The notes beneath the pieces were generated by a model that was not told where the DNA came from, ran no database searches, and saw only the letters and a program-made list of their open reading frames with translations. DNA of 64,000 nt from assembly GCA_900316855.1 (NCBI GenBank), contig ONEK01000012.1:1-64000 (forward strand), read 5' to 3'. Positions 1 through 8,733 of this stretch are shown piece after piece (within the stretch, counting starts at the first letter, position 1; each line of letters begins with the position of its first letter). The translations under genes and the position numbers were made by a program. The DNA comes from an uncultured Lachnospiraceae bacterium (GTDB taxonomy: Bacteria; Bacillota; Clostridia; Lachnospirales; Lachnospiraceae).

Positions 1-1448
1 GTCTCGACGTGTACGGTATGCCCGAACTGGTCTACAGGGGTGACGGCGCGAAGCTCATAGCCTCCTGATGCGAGAATTTTCAGGTCGCGGGCGAGGGTTG
101 CAGGGTCGCAGGAGACATAGACGATCCGCTCGGGGCGGACCTGCAGGATGGTCTCAAGGCAGGCGGTATCACAGCCCTTCCGGGGCGGATCTACTACGAC
201 GACATCGACGTGGACGTCGTTTCCCGCCTCGTGGTGGCTCCGGACGTATGCGGGCAGAACTTCCTCCGCCCTGCCTGCCTGGAATGCTACATTGGTGATT
301 CCATTGAGTTCAGCGTTTTTCTTCGCGTCTTCAATGGCCTGCGGAACGACCTCTACTCCGTACACCTTCCGGGCAAAGCCCGCCAGGAACAGGGAGATGG
401 TGCCGACCCCGCAGTACAGGTCCCAGATGGTTTTGCTGCGGTCAGGGGCTGCATAGGCAAGTGCAATGCTGTAGAGTTTCTCTGTCTGGAAGGGGTTGAC
501 CTGGTAAAACGACAGGGGCGAGATACGGAAGGAAATGCCGGTATCCATCGGTTCAAACGAGAGGGCTCCGGCAGTGCCGTCTGTCCCGGAGTGCTCCACA
601 ACACGAAAGATGTGCAGGGAGTCCCGGATCGAGTCCGCACCCCAGAGCGTCCGCATGCGCTGTCCCATAATGACATTGGTCCTCGCCGTATTGGTATTAA
701 GCGTGATGCTGGTCATGTGCGGCAGCGCACTGAGTGTGCCGACGAGGCGGTCCTCCTCCGGAAGCTTCGTTCCGTTGACCACAAGGCAGACCATGGCCTC
801 TTCGGAATAGGCGCCCTGCCGGATCAGAATATGGCGCAGAAGCCCTGTTCCGGTCTTCTCATCATAGGCGTGCACACCGCAGCGCTTCATGTAATCCAGA
901 ATCACGGAGAGGATCTGCTGATTCTGCTGCGCACCAATAAGGCAGTCCGATACCGGTACGATGACATGGGTCCGTCCTGCGTAGAAGCCGGCGACCGGCT
1001 CCCCATCGCGTTCTCCGACCGGCAGCTGGGCCTTGTTCCTGTACCGGTAGGGGTTCTCCATACCGACGATCGGGTGCATGACGCGTGCAACGGTTTCCGG
1101 CGCAAAACCGCCGATCCGGATCAGATCGTCTGTTACCTTTTTCTGCTTGAATTCCAGCTGCTTATCATACGACAGCGCCTGAATCTGGCAGCCGCCGCAT
1201 TTCGCGGCGATCCCGCAGGGCGGTGTCACGCGGTAAGGCGAGGGCTTCTCAATACTCAGGAGCTTTGCGAAGGCGTAGGATTTCTTCGCCTTCATGATTC
1301 TGCAGGTCACGCAGTCGCCGATTACAGCATCCTTCACAAACAGGGTATAGCCGTCCACCCTGCCGATACCTTCGCCGCCGGATCCGATATCGTCAATCGT
1401 GACCTCGAGAACGTCATCCTTCCTGAATTGTCTTAATTCCTGTCCCAT
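1..1448 (-). CDS. rlmD: 23S rRNA (uracil-5-)-methyltransferase RlmD/RlmCD, 3' end cut by window
   Basis: SAM-dependent enzyme that makes 5-methyluridine in 23S rRNA. Translating the minus strand from the ATG at 1448 gives an N-terminal TRAM-like stretch, then an iron-sulfur cysteine cluster (CGIAAKCGGCQ), the Rossmann motif DLYCGVGTISLFLA, the motif VVVDPPRKGC and the catalytic SCDPATLARDL motif. The reading frame stays open to position 1, ending in QFGHTVHVE, which is close to the normal C terminus, so only a few residues are missing. The RlmD and RlmCD subgroups cannot be separated from sequence alone. The yhaM-type gene lies 27 bp upstream on the same strand, so the two may be cotranscribed. 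The long plus-strand frame over it is antisense shadow. Confidence 0.93.
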   Translation of the reverse strand, partial: MGQELRQFRKDDVLEVTIDDIGSGGEGIGRVDGYTLFVKDAVIGDCVTCRIMKAKKSYAFAKLLSIEKPSPYRVTPPCGIAAKCGGCQIQALSYDKQLEFKQKKVTDDLIRIGGFAPETVARVMHPIVGMENPYRYRNKAQLPVGERDGEPVAGFYAGRTHVIVPVSDCLIGAQQNQQILSVILDYMKRCGVHAYDEKTGTGLLRHILIRQGAYSEEAMVCLVVNGTKLPEEDRLVGTLSALPHMTSITLNTNTARTNVIMGQRMRTLWGADSIRDSLHIFRVVEHSGTDGTAGALSFEPMDTGISFRISPLSFYQVNPFQTEKLYSIALAYAAPDRSKTIWDLYCGVGTISLFLAGFARKVYGVEVVPQAIEDAKKNAELNGITNVAFQAGRAEEVLPAYVRSHHEAGNDVHVDVVVVDPPRKGCDTACLETILQVRPERIVYVSCDPATLARDLKILASGGYELRAVTPVDQFGHTVHVE

Positions 1449-1475
1449 CTGCAATGATCTGACTTACCCTGTCTG

Positions 1476-2417
1476 CTAAATTTCGGTTTTGCGGATGTTG
1501 GAATCCAGGAGCGGCTGGAATCCCAGCCAGGGGGATTCGGACTTCGTCTCCAGGAATTCGCGGAAGATTTCCAGCTTCGCGTCCGCATTGTCCGCGAAAT
1601 TCAGGGCAGCCGCCTCCGCAATCGCAGGTTTCTTGGGAGAACCGAATTCCAGCTCTCCGTGGTGTGCGAGGATGCAGTGACGGAGTTCATTCGAAAGTGT
1701 CTCCGGGAAATCAGGGATTTCCTTTATCTTCTCATCGATCATTTCCACACCGATAATGATATGGCCGATAAGCTGACCCTCGTCGGTGTAGTCGTTCTTC
1801 GGAAAACTGGAGAGCTCTTTCGTCTTGCCGATGTCATGGAAGATTGCCGCCGTGATCAGAAGGTCCCGGTTCAGGAACGGATAATTGTCCGCAAATGTGC
1901 TGCACAGTTTCGTAACACCAAGCGTATGCTCCAGGAGTCCCCCGAGGAACCCGTGATGAACCGTCTTGGCAGCGGAGGAGCGCTGGAACTGCTTTTTAAA
2001 TTCTTCATCCTCAATAAAAAACTTTATGATGAGCTGACGCAGATGCGGCTCCTTCACCGTGTTGGCGAGGTTGATCAGCTCCTGGTACATCTCCCTGATG
2101 TTCTTCTTCGTAACCGGAACATATTCCTCCGGGTTGTATTCGCCCTCATGACACTTCCGGGCACGCTTGACATTGAGCTGGAGCTTCTTCTGGTAGACTG
2201 TGACCTCTCCCATGATATCCACGTAATCCATTTCGGAGAAGTCCTCGATCCCGACACTACCGGGCTCCCAGATCTTGGCGTCCACACTGCCCGTCTTGTC
2301 CTGCAGCGTCAGGCTGTCATAGGCCCTGCCGTTCTTGGCGGTCAGGGAGAGCTTCTTCTTGACCAGGTAAATGTCGTTGACGGTGTCGCCTTCCTTCAGA
2401 TCCTTGATATATTTCAT
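1476..2417 (-). CDS. yhaM: YhaM-type 3'-5' exoribonuclease (OB fold + HD domain)
   Basis: A 313-residue protein with an N-terminal OB-fold nucleic-acid-binding region (about residues 10-90) followed by an HD phosphohydrolase domain. HHGFLGGLLEHT lies at 154-165, the metal-binding HD pair at 194-195 in IFHDIGK, and a further metal histidine in ILAHHG. Length and order match Bacillus YhaM, a 3'-5' exonuclease acting on RNA and single-stranded DNA. The frame is open 14 codons further upstream, to 2459, but the ATG at 2417 has the better AGGAAGG ribosome binding site at 7 nt spacing. Upstream lies a cluster of five hairpins shared with the htrA-like gene. Its product likely acts in RNA turnover. 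Confidence 0.88.
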   Translation of the reverse strand: MKYIKDLKEGDTVNDIYLVKKKLSLTAKNGRAYDSLTLQDKTGSVDAKIWEPGSVGIEDFSEMDYVDIMGEVTVYQKKLQLNVKRARKCHEGEYNPEEYVPVTKKNIREMYQELINLANTVKEPHLRQLIIKFFIEDEEFKKQFQRSSAAKTVHHGFLGGLLEHTLGVTKLCSTFADNYPFLNRDLLITAAIFHDIGKTKELSSFPKNDYTDEGQLIGHIIIGVEMIDEKIKEIPDFPETLSNELRHCILAHHGELEFGSPKKPAIAEAAALNFADNADAKLEIFREFLETKSESPWLGFQPLLDSNIRKTEI

Positions 2418-2439
2418 ATACATTCCTTCCTGTAACTTA

Positions 2440-2598
2440 GATCCGCTGATGCGGATCATTCGAACTTACCTCTTTATGCCTGCGTCAGCAGGCATCTATC
2501 GTGTGAAATCCGCGGAGGCGGTTTCACACGTATAATCAGGAGCCGGATGCCGCAGGCACCGGCTGTGTTTCGAATGATCCGCATCGGCGGATCATTCG
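2440..2598. repeat. Cluster of five inverted repeats between two minus-strand genes
   Basis: Five stem-loops follow each other: 2440-2457 (7-bp stem), 2476-2495 (8 bp), 2501-2529 (8 bp), 2541-2564 (10 bp with a bulge) and 2571-2598 (perfect 12-bp stem, 4-base loop). The first and last are related and both are followed by ATTCGAACTT. The stop codon of the htrA-like gene lies inside the last one. None is followed by a T-run, so they do not look like intrinsic terminators. Confidence 0.75.
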
Positions 2599-4007
2599 AA
2601 CTTCAGACGGCTTCCAAGCGACACAGTAAAGTCTATCGGTTCATAGCCGTCGCTCCCCTGCCGCAGAGCGTGCACGGTGACCAGGGATTCCGCCTTCACT
2701 TCCTCCAATGCCGTGATGAGATCGGAGAACCCGGCGATATCATGGCCGTTAAACCGCGTAATCACATCACCGGACTGGAGGCCCGATTCCATCGCCGGGG
2801 AATCCATCTCGAAGCGGGTGATATAGGCGCCCTCCGGTACGCCGAGCGTGTCGTGGATTTTCGCGGGGACGTCTGTCCCGTGAATGCCGAAATACGGCAT
2901 CTGTACCGCGTTGCTCAGATTCTCGAGCAGGGACTTGATCTCCGTAATACCAACGGCGGAGATCAGATTGGAAGAATCCGTGCTGTTGTAACTCAGATCA
3001 ATGATTCCGATCACCGCACCGTCCAGATCGACCAGGGCGCCCGCCGCCTGGGTGCTGCCGTAGATATCTGTCGTGATCCGGCAGTAGCCGCTGTCCGTCG
3101 TATCGATAGGGAGCGCCGCGTTCGTCACAATTCCGTAGGATACGGAGCCCTGTGAGCCGGAAGGGGAGCCGACGGCGATGACCGGCTTGCCCAGGAGGTC
3201 AGCCCGGGCACTGGAGCCCAGCTTCGCCACCGCAATGGAATCATTGGTGCTGAAGGGTGCTGCCAGATCACTCTCATCGACAGACAGAACGAGGAATCCT
3301 GTCACCGTATCCTCTGCGCGGATTTGCGCATCTGCCTCGGAGCCATCCATAAAGGTGACCTCGATCTCCTCCGCGTGTTTCAGACTGGTATCGCGTGTCA
3401 CAATGAGAAGCCTGCCGTCATTCTCCGCAATGATGGTGCCGCTCGTCCTGCCCGAATTCTCATAGGCATCCCCGGCCCAGTCGTAATCTGACGTGATACC
3501 GGTCACGGTCACCATGGATTTCGCTGCACGGGAAGCGATCTCACTCAGGGAGTCATACTGATCCCGATACATCCTGGTGCGCCCGGAGCCGGTCTCCAGC
3601 TGATCCAGGACCTGCTTCCTTATCTCATCCGCGTTGACAATATCCCTGGCCGCCTCCTGTGCAGCCTCCTGCGCTTCCTGCTTCTGCATCTGTGCGTCGT
3701 CCGCAACCATGTCCTCGGGGGAAATTTCATCCTTCGTCGAGGCTTCCTCCGGGAATGTAACGGGCGTCTGCGGCTTGTCCGACCCGGAATTGATCGCCCT
3801 GCTGACAATGGGCTCGAGTGCGAGGAATACGACACAGGCAATTGCGCCGAACAGGACTGCCAGGACAACCGTGATCAGGGTCCTCCGGATCAGCCTCCTG
3901 CGATTCACCGGACGTGCCTTGATCTTCTCCTTCATGAAGTCGGTATTTACTACCGGAGGCTCCTGGGGGAGAGAGTCCTGCGGTTTCTGATTTTTCTCCT
4001 CTGACAT
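2592..4007 (-). CDS. Membrane-anchored HtrA-like pseudoprotease with PDZ domain
   Basis: A 471-residue protein: cytoplasmic N terminus, one transmembrane helix (about 41-64), an acidic/Gln-rich linker (90-150), a trypsin-like HtrA fold (160-365) and a C-terminal PDZ domain (372-465). Residues around the HtrA active site are recognisable but changed. The His motif reads LIVTRDTS (201-208) where HtrA has TNNHVV. The Asp motif reads TGFLVLSV (236-243). The GNSGG motif is replaced by STQAAGAL, with Ala321 at the nucleophile position. All three catalytic residues therefore seem lost, while the fold and PDZ domain remain. A scaffold or sensor role at the membrane is inferred, not shown. It is divergent from mutS2 and preceded by an AAGGAG ribosome binding site. 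Confidence 0.8.
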   Translation of the reverse strand: MSEEKNQKPQDSLPQEPPVVNTDFMKEKIKARPVNRRRLIRRTLITVVLAVLFGAIACVVFLALEPIVSRAINSGSDKPQTPVTFPEEASTKDEISPEDMVADDAQMQKQEAQEAAQEAARDIVNADEIRKQVLDQLETGSGRTRMYRDQYDSLSEIASRAAKSMVTVTGITSDYDWAGDAYENSGRTSGTIIAENDGRLLIVTRDTSLKHAEEIEVTFMDGSEADAQIRAEDTVTGFLVLSVDESDLAAPFSTNDSIAVAKLGSSARADLLGKPVIAVGSPSGSQGSVSYGIVTNAALPIDTTDSGYCRITTDIYGSTQAAGALVDLDGAVIGIIDLSYNSTDSSNLISAVGITEIKSLLENLSNAVQMPYFGIHGTDVPAKIHDTLGVPEGAYITRFEMDSPAMESGLQSGDVITRFNGHDIAGFSDLITALEEVKAESLVTVHALRQGSDGYEPIDFTVSLGSRLKFE

Positions 4008-4068
4008 ATGCTTCCTGCTCCTTGCAGACCCGGGGCGCCGTTACGCGAATAAGTATATCACTGCATGC

Positions 4069-4074
4069 TATAAT
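4069..4074 (+). promoter_or_regulatory. Extended -10 promoter of mutS2
   Basis: TATAAT preceded by TG at the extended -10 position (TGCTATAAT), about 68 bp before the mutS2 ATG. No good -35 is visible. On the opposite strand TGATATACT nearby could serve the htrA-like gene. Confidence 0.55.
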
Positions 4075-4141
4075 AACCCTGTTTCAAGCATAGCCACAAG
4101 ATCAGCCGCCGTCTTTCCTCTCCGGCGGATTCAGGATATTT

Positions 4142-6559
4142 ATGAACAACAGAGTACTCAGGACCGTTGAATTCAACAAAATCATTGACCGTCTGAAGTC
4201 GCACGCTACATCGGACCCGGGCCGCAGGATGTGTGAAGAACTGGTTCCCTATGACAGCCTGGAGGACATCGAACGTGCCCAGCGCGAGACGGAGGCCGCC
4301 GCAGGTCTGATCTTCCGGAACGGGTCTACGAGCTTTGGCTCGAATTACGACCTCACTCCCGCCCTGAAGGAGCTGTCCGTCGGGCTCGCTCTGACAGCGC
4401 CCGAGCTGATGCATCTCGCATCGTTTCTCGAAAATATTGCAAGAGTGAAAAATTACGGCACGGATGACCGGGAATCACCGCTTTTTGATCTGTTTGAATG
4501 CCTGTATCCCATCACGCCCCTGTCGCAGGAGATCCGTCGCTGCATCCTCGCGGAGGATGTCATTGCGGATGATGCTTCGCCGGAGCTCAGAAAGGTCCGC
4601 CGGGAACTGCAGCTCACCGATGACAGAATACATCAGCAGCTGACGAAAATGCTGAATGTCACCTTCGCTTCCTGCCTGCAGGAAAGCGTCGTTACACTGC
4701 GCGATGACCGCTACTGTCTGCCGGTAAAGAGCGAATACAAGACCCAGGTCCGCGGAATCGTCCATGACCAGTCGTCCACGGGTTCGACGCTTTTCATCGA
4801 GCCCGCTCAGATCGTGGAGCTGGGCAATCAGCTGCGGGAGCTGCAGGTACAGGAGAAGAAGGAAATCCAGAAGGTTCTGGAGAACCTCTCCTCCCGGGCG
4901 GCGGGCCATTACACGGAGCTTCGCGATGATGCCGCCAATATGACAACCCTTGACTTCATCTTCGCGAAGGCAGAGCTTGCCCTGGAGGAGAATGCCACCC
5001 GCCCGGTGTTCAATGCAAAGCACGTCATCCGCATCCGGAAGGGCCGGCATCCGCTCATTGATCCGAAGAAGGTGGTCCCCATCGACCTGGAAATCGGGGA
5101 TTCCTGTGACATGATCATCGTTACGGGGCCGAATACCGGCGGCAAAACCGTGACGCTCAAGACGGTCGGCCTGTTGGAACTGATGGGGATGGCAGGCCTT
5201 CATATCCCGGCAGGCGACCGGTCGGAGCTGTCTGTATTCCGTGAGGTTTTCGCCGACATCGGAGATGAACAGTCCATCGAGCAGTCGCTGTCCACGTTCT
5301 CGTCCCATATGACGACCATCGTTGACATCCTGAAGCGCGCGGACCGGAACTGCCTGTGCCTGTTCGATGAGCTGGGAAGCGGGACAGATCCGACAGAGGG
5401 CGCTGCACTCGCCATCTCCATCCTGAACTTCCTGCACACAAGGGGAATCACAACACTTGCAACGACACATTACGCTGAGCTGAAGCTCTACGCCATGCGG
5501 ACGGAGGGGATCGTAAACGCCAGCTGTGAGTTTGACGTGGAAACCCTGCGCCCCACATACCGCCTGTTGGTCGGCGTTCCCGGCAAATCCAATGCCTTCG
5601 CGATTTCCCAGAAGCTGGGACTGCCCGGGTACATCATTGAAACCGCGCGGGAGCAGATGAGCCAGGAATCGAAGGATTTCGAGGACGTGCTGTCCGATCT
5701 GGAGAAGACCCGCATTCAGGCTGAAAAAGATCGTGCTGAGGCAGACCGCATCCGTGCACAGCTCGAGAAGAGGGAGGCGGAGCTTAAGAAGAAGGAGGAC
5801 GCCCTGGAAGCGCACCGCAGGCAGATTCTGGACGATGCGAATGAAAAAGCCAAGAACATCCTCCAGGACGCCAAGAACCGTGCCGACAGAGCGATCTCCG
5901 ACCTGCGCAAGGCAGGAGACGGGGCCGCGCTCCAGACCATGGAAAAAACCCGCACATCGCTCCGGGAACAGGTTTCAGCGCGCAACAAGCGTCTTGCCTA
6001 TAAGCCCGAAGCGAAAAATCCCCGGAAGACACTCAGACCTTCCGAGATCCACATCGGGGATCAGGTGCACGTCGTATCCATGGGCATGAACGGTATCGTT
6101 TCCTCGCTGCCGGACGCAAAAGGGAAGCTGAACGTCCGGATCGGCATCATGCATTCCGAAGTAAAGCTGGATGATCTGGCCCTCGTCGATGAAGAAACAG
6201 GCATGACGCTGAAGCCCGGCCAGAAGGCGGCGAAACGATCCGGGAGCGCTCTGCGGAAGGCTTATGAGGGCGGCGGAAACCGGGAGGGAGTGCAGATGGA
6301 TCTGTCACGCTCCCTGCAGATTTCTCCGGAGATCAATCTGCTGGGCCTGACGACAGATGAAGCCATCCTGAAACTCGATAAATATCTGGACGACGCACGG
6401 ATGTCCCACCTGGACAGTGTCCGTGTGGTGCACGGGAAAGGGACAGGCGCCCTTCGGAACGCCGTGCAGAACTACCTGCGCAGACAGACGTGGATCCGCT
6501 CGTACCGTGCCGGTGATTTTGGCGAGGGCGATGCCGGCGTGACCATTGTATATCTGTGA
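4142..6559 (+). CDS. mutS2: Endonuclease MutS2 (Smr-domain MutS paralogue)
   Basis: An 805-residue MutS2. It lacks the mismatch-recognition N-terminal domain of MutS and starts directly with the core/clamp domains. The ATPase has Walker A TGPNTGGKT at 328-336 and Walker B LCLFDELGSG at 405-414. A long charged coiled coil spans about 505-600, and a C-terminal Smr nuclease domain (about 730-805) contains VHGKGTGALR. Established roles for the family are suppression of homologous recombination and, in Bacillus, rescue of collided ribosomes. The full expected length is present. The stop codon lies just before the response-regulator gene, suggesting cotranscription with the two-component system. 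Confidence 0.96.
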   Translation: MNNRVLRTVEFNKIIDRLKSHATSDPGRRMCEELVPYDSLEDIERAQRETEAAAGLIFRNGSTSFGSNYDLTPALKELSVGLALTAPELMHLASFLENIARVKNYGTDDRESPLFDLFECLYPITPLSQEIRRCILAEDVIADDASPELRKVRRELQLTDDRIHQQLTKMLNVTFASCLQESVVTLRDDRYCLPVKSEYKTQVRGIVHDQSSTGSTLFIEPAQIVELGNQLRELQVQEKKEIQKVLENLSSRAAGHYTELRDDAANMTTLDFIFAKAELALEENATRPVFNAKHVIRIRKGRHPLIDPKKVVPIDLEIGDSCDMIIVTGPNTGGKTVTLKTVGLLELMGMAGLHIPAGDRSELSVFREVFADIGDEQSIEQSLSTFSSHMTTIVDILKRADRNCLCLFDELGSGTDPTEGAALAISILNFLHTRGITTLATTHYAELKLYAMRTEGIVNASCEFDVETLRPTYRLLVGVPGKSNAFAISQKLGLPGYIIETAREQMSQESKDFEDVLSDLEKTRIQAEKDRAEADRIRAQLEKREAELKKKEDALEAHRRQILDDANEKAKNILQDAKNRADRAISDLRKAGDGAALQTMEKTRTSLREQVSARNKRLAYKPEAKNPRKTLRPSEIHIGDQVHVVSMGMNGIVSSLPDAKGKLNVRIGIMHSEVKLDDLALVDEETGMTLKPGQKAAKRSGSALRKAYEGGGNREGVQMDLSRSLQISPEINLLGLTTDEAILKLDKYLDDARMSHLDSVRVVHGKGTGALRNAVQNYLRRQTWIRSYRAGDFGEGDAGVTIVYL

Positions 6560-6579
6560 GGGAAAGGGAGAACTCCGAA

Positions 6580-7296
6580 ATGACAGCAAGCAAGCAGAAA
6601 ATACTGATCGTAGATGACGATGCCAACATCGCCGAGCTCATCAGTCTGTACCTGAACAAGGAATGCTATGACACGAAGATCGTCGGCGACGGAGAGGCGG
6701 CATTGTCCGCGTTCGACAGCTACCGCCCCGACCTGATCCTGCTGGACCTGATGCTGCCGGGAATCGACGGGTATCAGGTATGCCGTGAAATCCGGCAGAA
6801 GTCACAGACGCCCATCATCATGCTGTCCGCAAAGGGAGAGGTTTTCGACAAGGTCCTCGGGCTGGAGCTGGGGGCGGACGATTACATGGAGAAGCCGTTT
6901 GACTCCAAGGAGCTCGTGGCACGCGTAAAGGCAGTCCTGCGGCGCTATCACCCGCAGGGAGAGTCGGAAATATCCATCGGTCCGGACGAGAAAATTGTGG
7001 AGTACCCGGATCTTGTCATCAATCTGACGAACTATTCCGTCATTTATCAGGGACAGCAGCTGGAAATGCCGCCGAAGGAGCTGGAACTCCTGTACTTCCT
7101 TGCCTCCTCACCCAACCGCGTTTTCACCCGGGAACAGCTGCTGGATCAGATCTGGGGCTACGAATACATCGGCGATACACGGACTGTCGACGTGCACATC
7201 AAGCGTATCCGTGAAAAAATCCATGACAACGAGAACTGGCGCATCTCGACAATCTGGGGAATCGGCTATAAATTCGAAACACTGCAGCGGCAATGA
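6580..7296 (+). CDS. OmpR/PhoB-family response regulator
   Basis: A 238-residue DNA-binding response regulator. The receiver domain (about 5-120) has the acidic pocket VDDD at 11-14, the phospho-acceptor Asp56 in LLDLMLPG, Ser83 and Lys105 in EKPF. The C terminus (about 140-235) is a winged-helix Trans_reg_C domain with REQLLDQIWGYEY and TVDVHIKRIREK. The ATG at 6580 is preferred over an upstream GTG at 6556 because it has AAGGGAG 9 nt upstream. The sensor kinase gene follows with a 4-bp ATGA overlap, so the two almost certainly form one signalling pair. The signal sensed cannot be deduced from sequence. Confidence 0.93.
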   Translation: MTASKQKILIVDDDANIAELISLYLNKECYDTKIVGDGEAALSAFDSYRPDLILLDLMLPGIDGYQVCREIRQKSQTPIIMLSAKGEVFDKVLGLELGADDYMEKPFDSKELVARVKAVLRRYHPQGESEISIGPDEKIVEYPDLVINLTNYSVIYQGQQLEMPPKELELLYFLASSPNRVFTREQLLDQIWGYEYIGDTRTVDVHIKRIREKIHDNENWRISTIWGIGYKFETLQRQ

Positions 7297-8723
7297 GAAA
7301 GACGTTATATATCAAGTTCATCCTGGCGTATGTGCTGTTCGCCATCTTCGGCTTCATTGTCGTCGCAACATTTGTCTCCAGCATGACTCTGGACCAGTGC
7401 CGGCAGAAAAAGGCAAATTCCCTTTATAAGGAGGCGACGACCATCGCGAATTCCTACGCTGCCGATCTGTACAGCTCCGAGGTTTCGCTGGATTCCGTCA
7501 CACGTCAGCTGACTGCGCTCAGCTCCTATATCGGTGCGGATATCTGGATCATCAACCCGTCCGGCCGTATGGTCGTTGAATCCGGCATTACACTGGACCC
7601 CTCCAGAGAGGTCTATGTAGACGGCTTCAATCCGACGGAATTTGCCGGGCACCTGTATACGGAAGGGACGTTTTTCGGCTTCTACAAAGAGGAACACCTG
7701 TCTGTTCTCGCCCCGATCGTCACGAATTACCGCACAAACGGTTATGTTGTCATCCATGTTCCCGAGAGCACCATCTCTGCGGAGGCAGCGGCGCAGCTGA
7801 ACATCTCCTATCTGGAGCTGCTGATTCTGCTCCTGCTGTCGCTCATCATCCTCATCTTCTTCACAGAGATCGTCTATATCCCTCTCCGGAAGATCACAAA
7901 GGCGACGGAGCAGTATGCGGCCGGAAACATGCATTACCGGTTCTCCGTCGATTCCGAGGACGAGATGGGTTATCTTGCGGCATCCCTGAATTACATGGCT
8001 TCTGAAATCGCCCGGCAGGAGGATGACCAGAAGAAGTTCATCGCAAACGTCTCGCATGATTTCCGCTCGCCGCTTACCTCGATCCGGGGCTTTCTGACCG
8101 CCATGCTCGACGGAACGATTCCGACCGGAATGCACGAGAAGTACCTCCGCGTCGTCCTGAACGAAACGGAGCGCCTTACGAAGCTGACGAACGGCCTGCT
8201 GACCCTGAACAACCTCAACATGAATGGAATGCTGCTGCAGAGGACGGATTTCGATATCAATGATACGATCCGCAGCGTTGCCGCCTCGTTCGAGCAGACG
8301 TGCCGGGAAAAGTCTGTGCAGATTGATCTCGTTCTCCTCGGGAACGTGCTGTATGTGAATGCTGACAGGGACAAAATCGAGCAGGTCCTGTACAACCTCG
8401 TGGATAATGCCGTCAAGTTCTCCCATCGGGATTCCGCGGTCAAAATCGAAACATCAGAGCGGCATTCCAAGGTTTTCGTCTCCGTGAAGGATTCCGGAAT
8501 CGGAATTCCCAAGGATGACCAGAAACTGATCTTCGACCGTTTCTACAAGACGGATCTGTCCCGGGGCAAGGACAAAAAAGGAACCGGCCTCGGTCTGTCC
8601 ATTGTTCGTGAGATTCTGCGTGCCCACGATGAAAACATCAATGTCATATCGACCGAAGGTGTCGGTTCCGAATTTATTTTTTCGTTGAAGCGGTCCGGGC
8701 TGAACGATCAGCTCGAGGACTGA
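7293..8723 (+). CDS. Sensor histidine kinase (HAMP-HisKA-HATPase)
   Basis: A 476-residue membrane kinase, partner of the preceding regulator. It has a transmembrane helix at about 7-29, an extracellular sensor of about 140 residues, a second helix at about 172-196, a HAMP linker (197-244), a HisKA domain with the phosphorylated His255 in ANVSHDFRSPL, and a HATPase domain with NLVDNAVKFS, VKDSGIGIP and GTGLGLSIV. All catalytic boxes are intact. The start overlaps the regulator stop by 4 bp. It ends 10 bp from the stop of the convergent aminotransferase gene, and no terminator is evident between them. The ligand is unknown. Confidence 0.93.
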   Translation: MRKTLYIKFILAYVLFAIFGFIVVATFVSSMTLDQCRQKKANSLYKEATTIANSYAADLYSSEVSLDSVTRQLTALSSYIGADIWIINPSGRMVVESGITLDPSREVYVDGFNPTEFAGHLYTEGTFFGFYKEEHLSVLAPIVTNYRTNGYVVIHVPESTISAEAAAQLNISYLELLILLLLSLIILIFFTEIVYIPLRKITKATEQYAAGNMHYRFSVDSEDEMGYLAASLNYMASEIARQEDDQKKFIANVSHDFRSPLTSIRGFLTAMLDGTIPTGMHEKYLRVVLNETERLTKLTNGLLTLNNLNMNGMLLQRTDFDINDTIRSVAASFEQTCREKSVQIDLVLLGNVLYVNADRDKIEQVLYNLVDNAVKFSHRDSAVKIETSERHSKVFVSVKDSGIGIPKDDQKLIFDRFYKTDLSRGKDKKGTGLGLSIVREILRAHDENINVISTEGVGSEFIFSLKRSGLNDQLED

Positions 8724-8733
8724 GTCCTGCTCC

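Noticed and set aside
210..1436. Plus-strand frame of 408 codons at the left end
   Set aside because: Antisense to rlmD, which reads cleanly on the minus strand with all catalytic motifs.
4475..5815. Minus-strand frame of 446 codons over mutS2
   Set aside because: Shadow of the well conserved MutS2 ATPase region.
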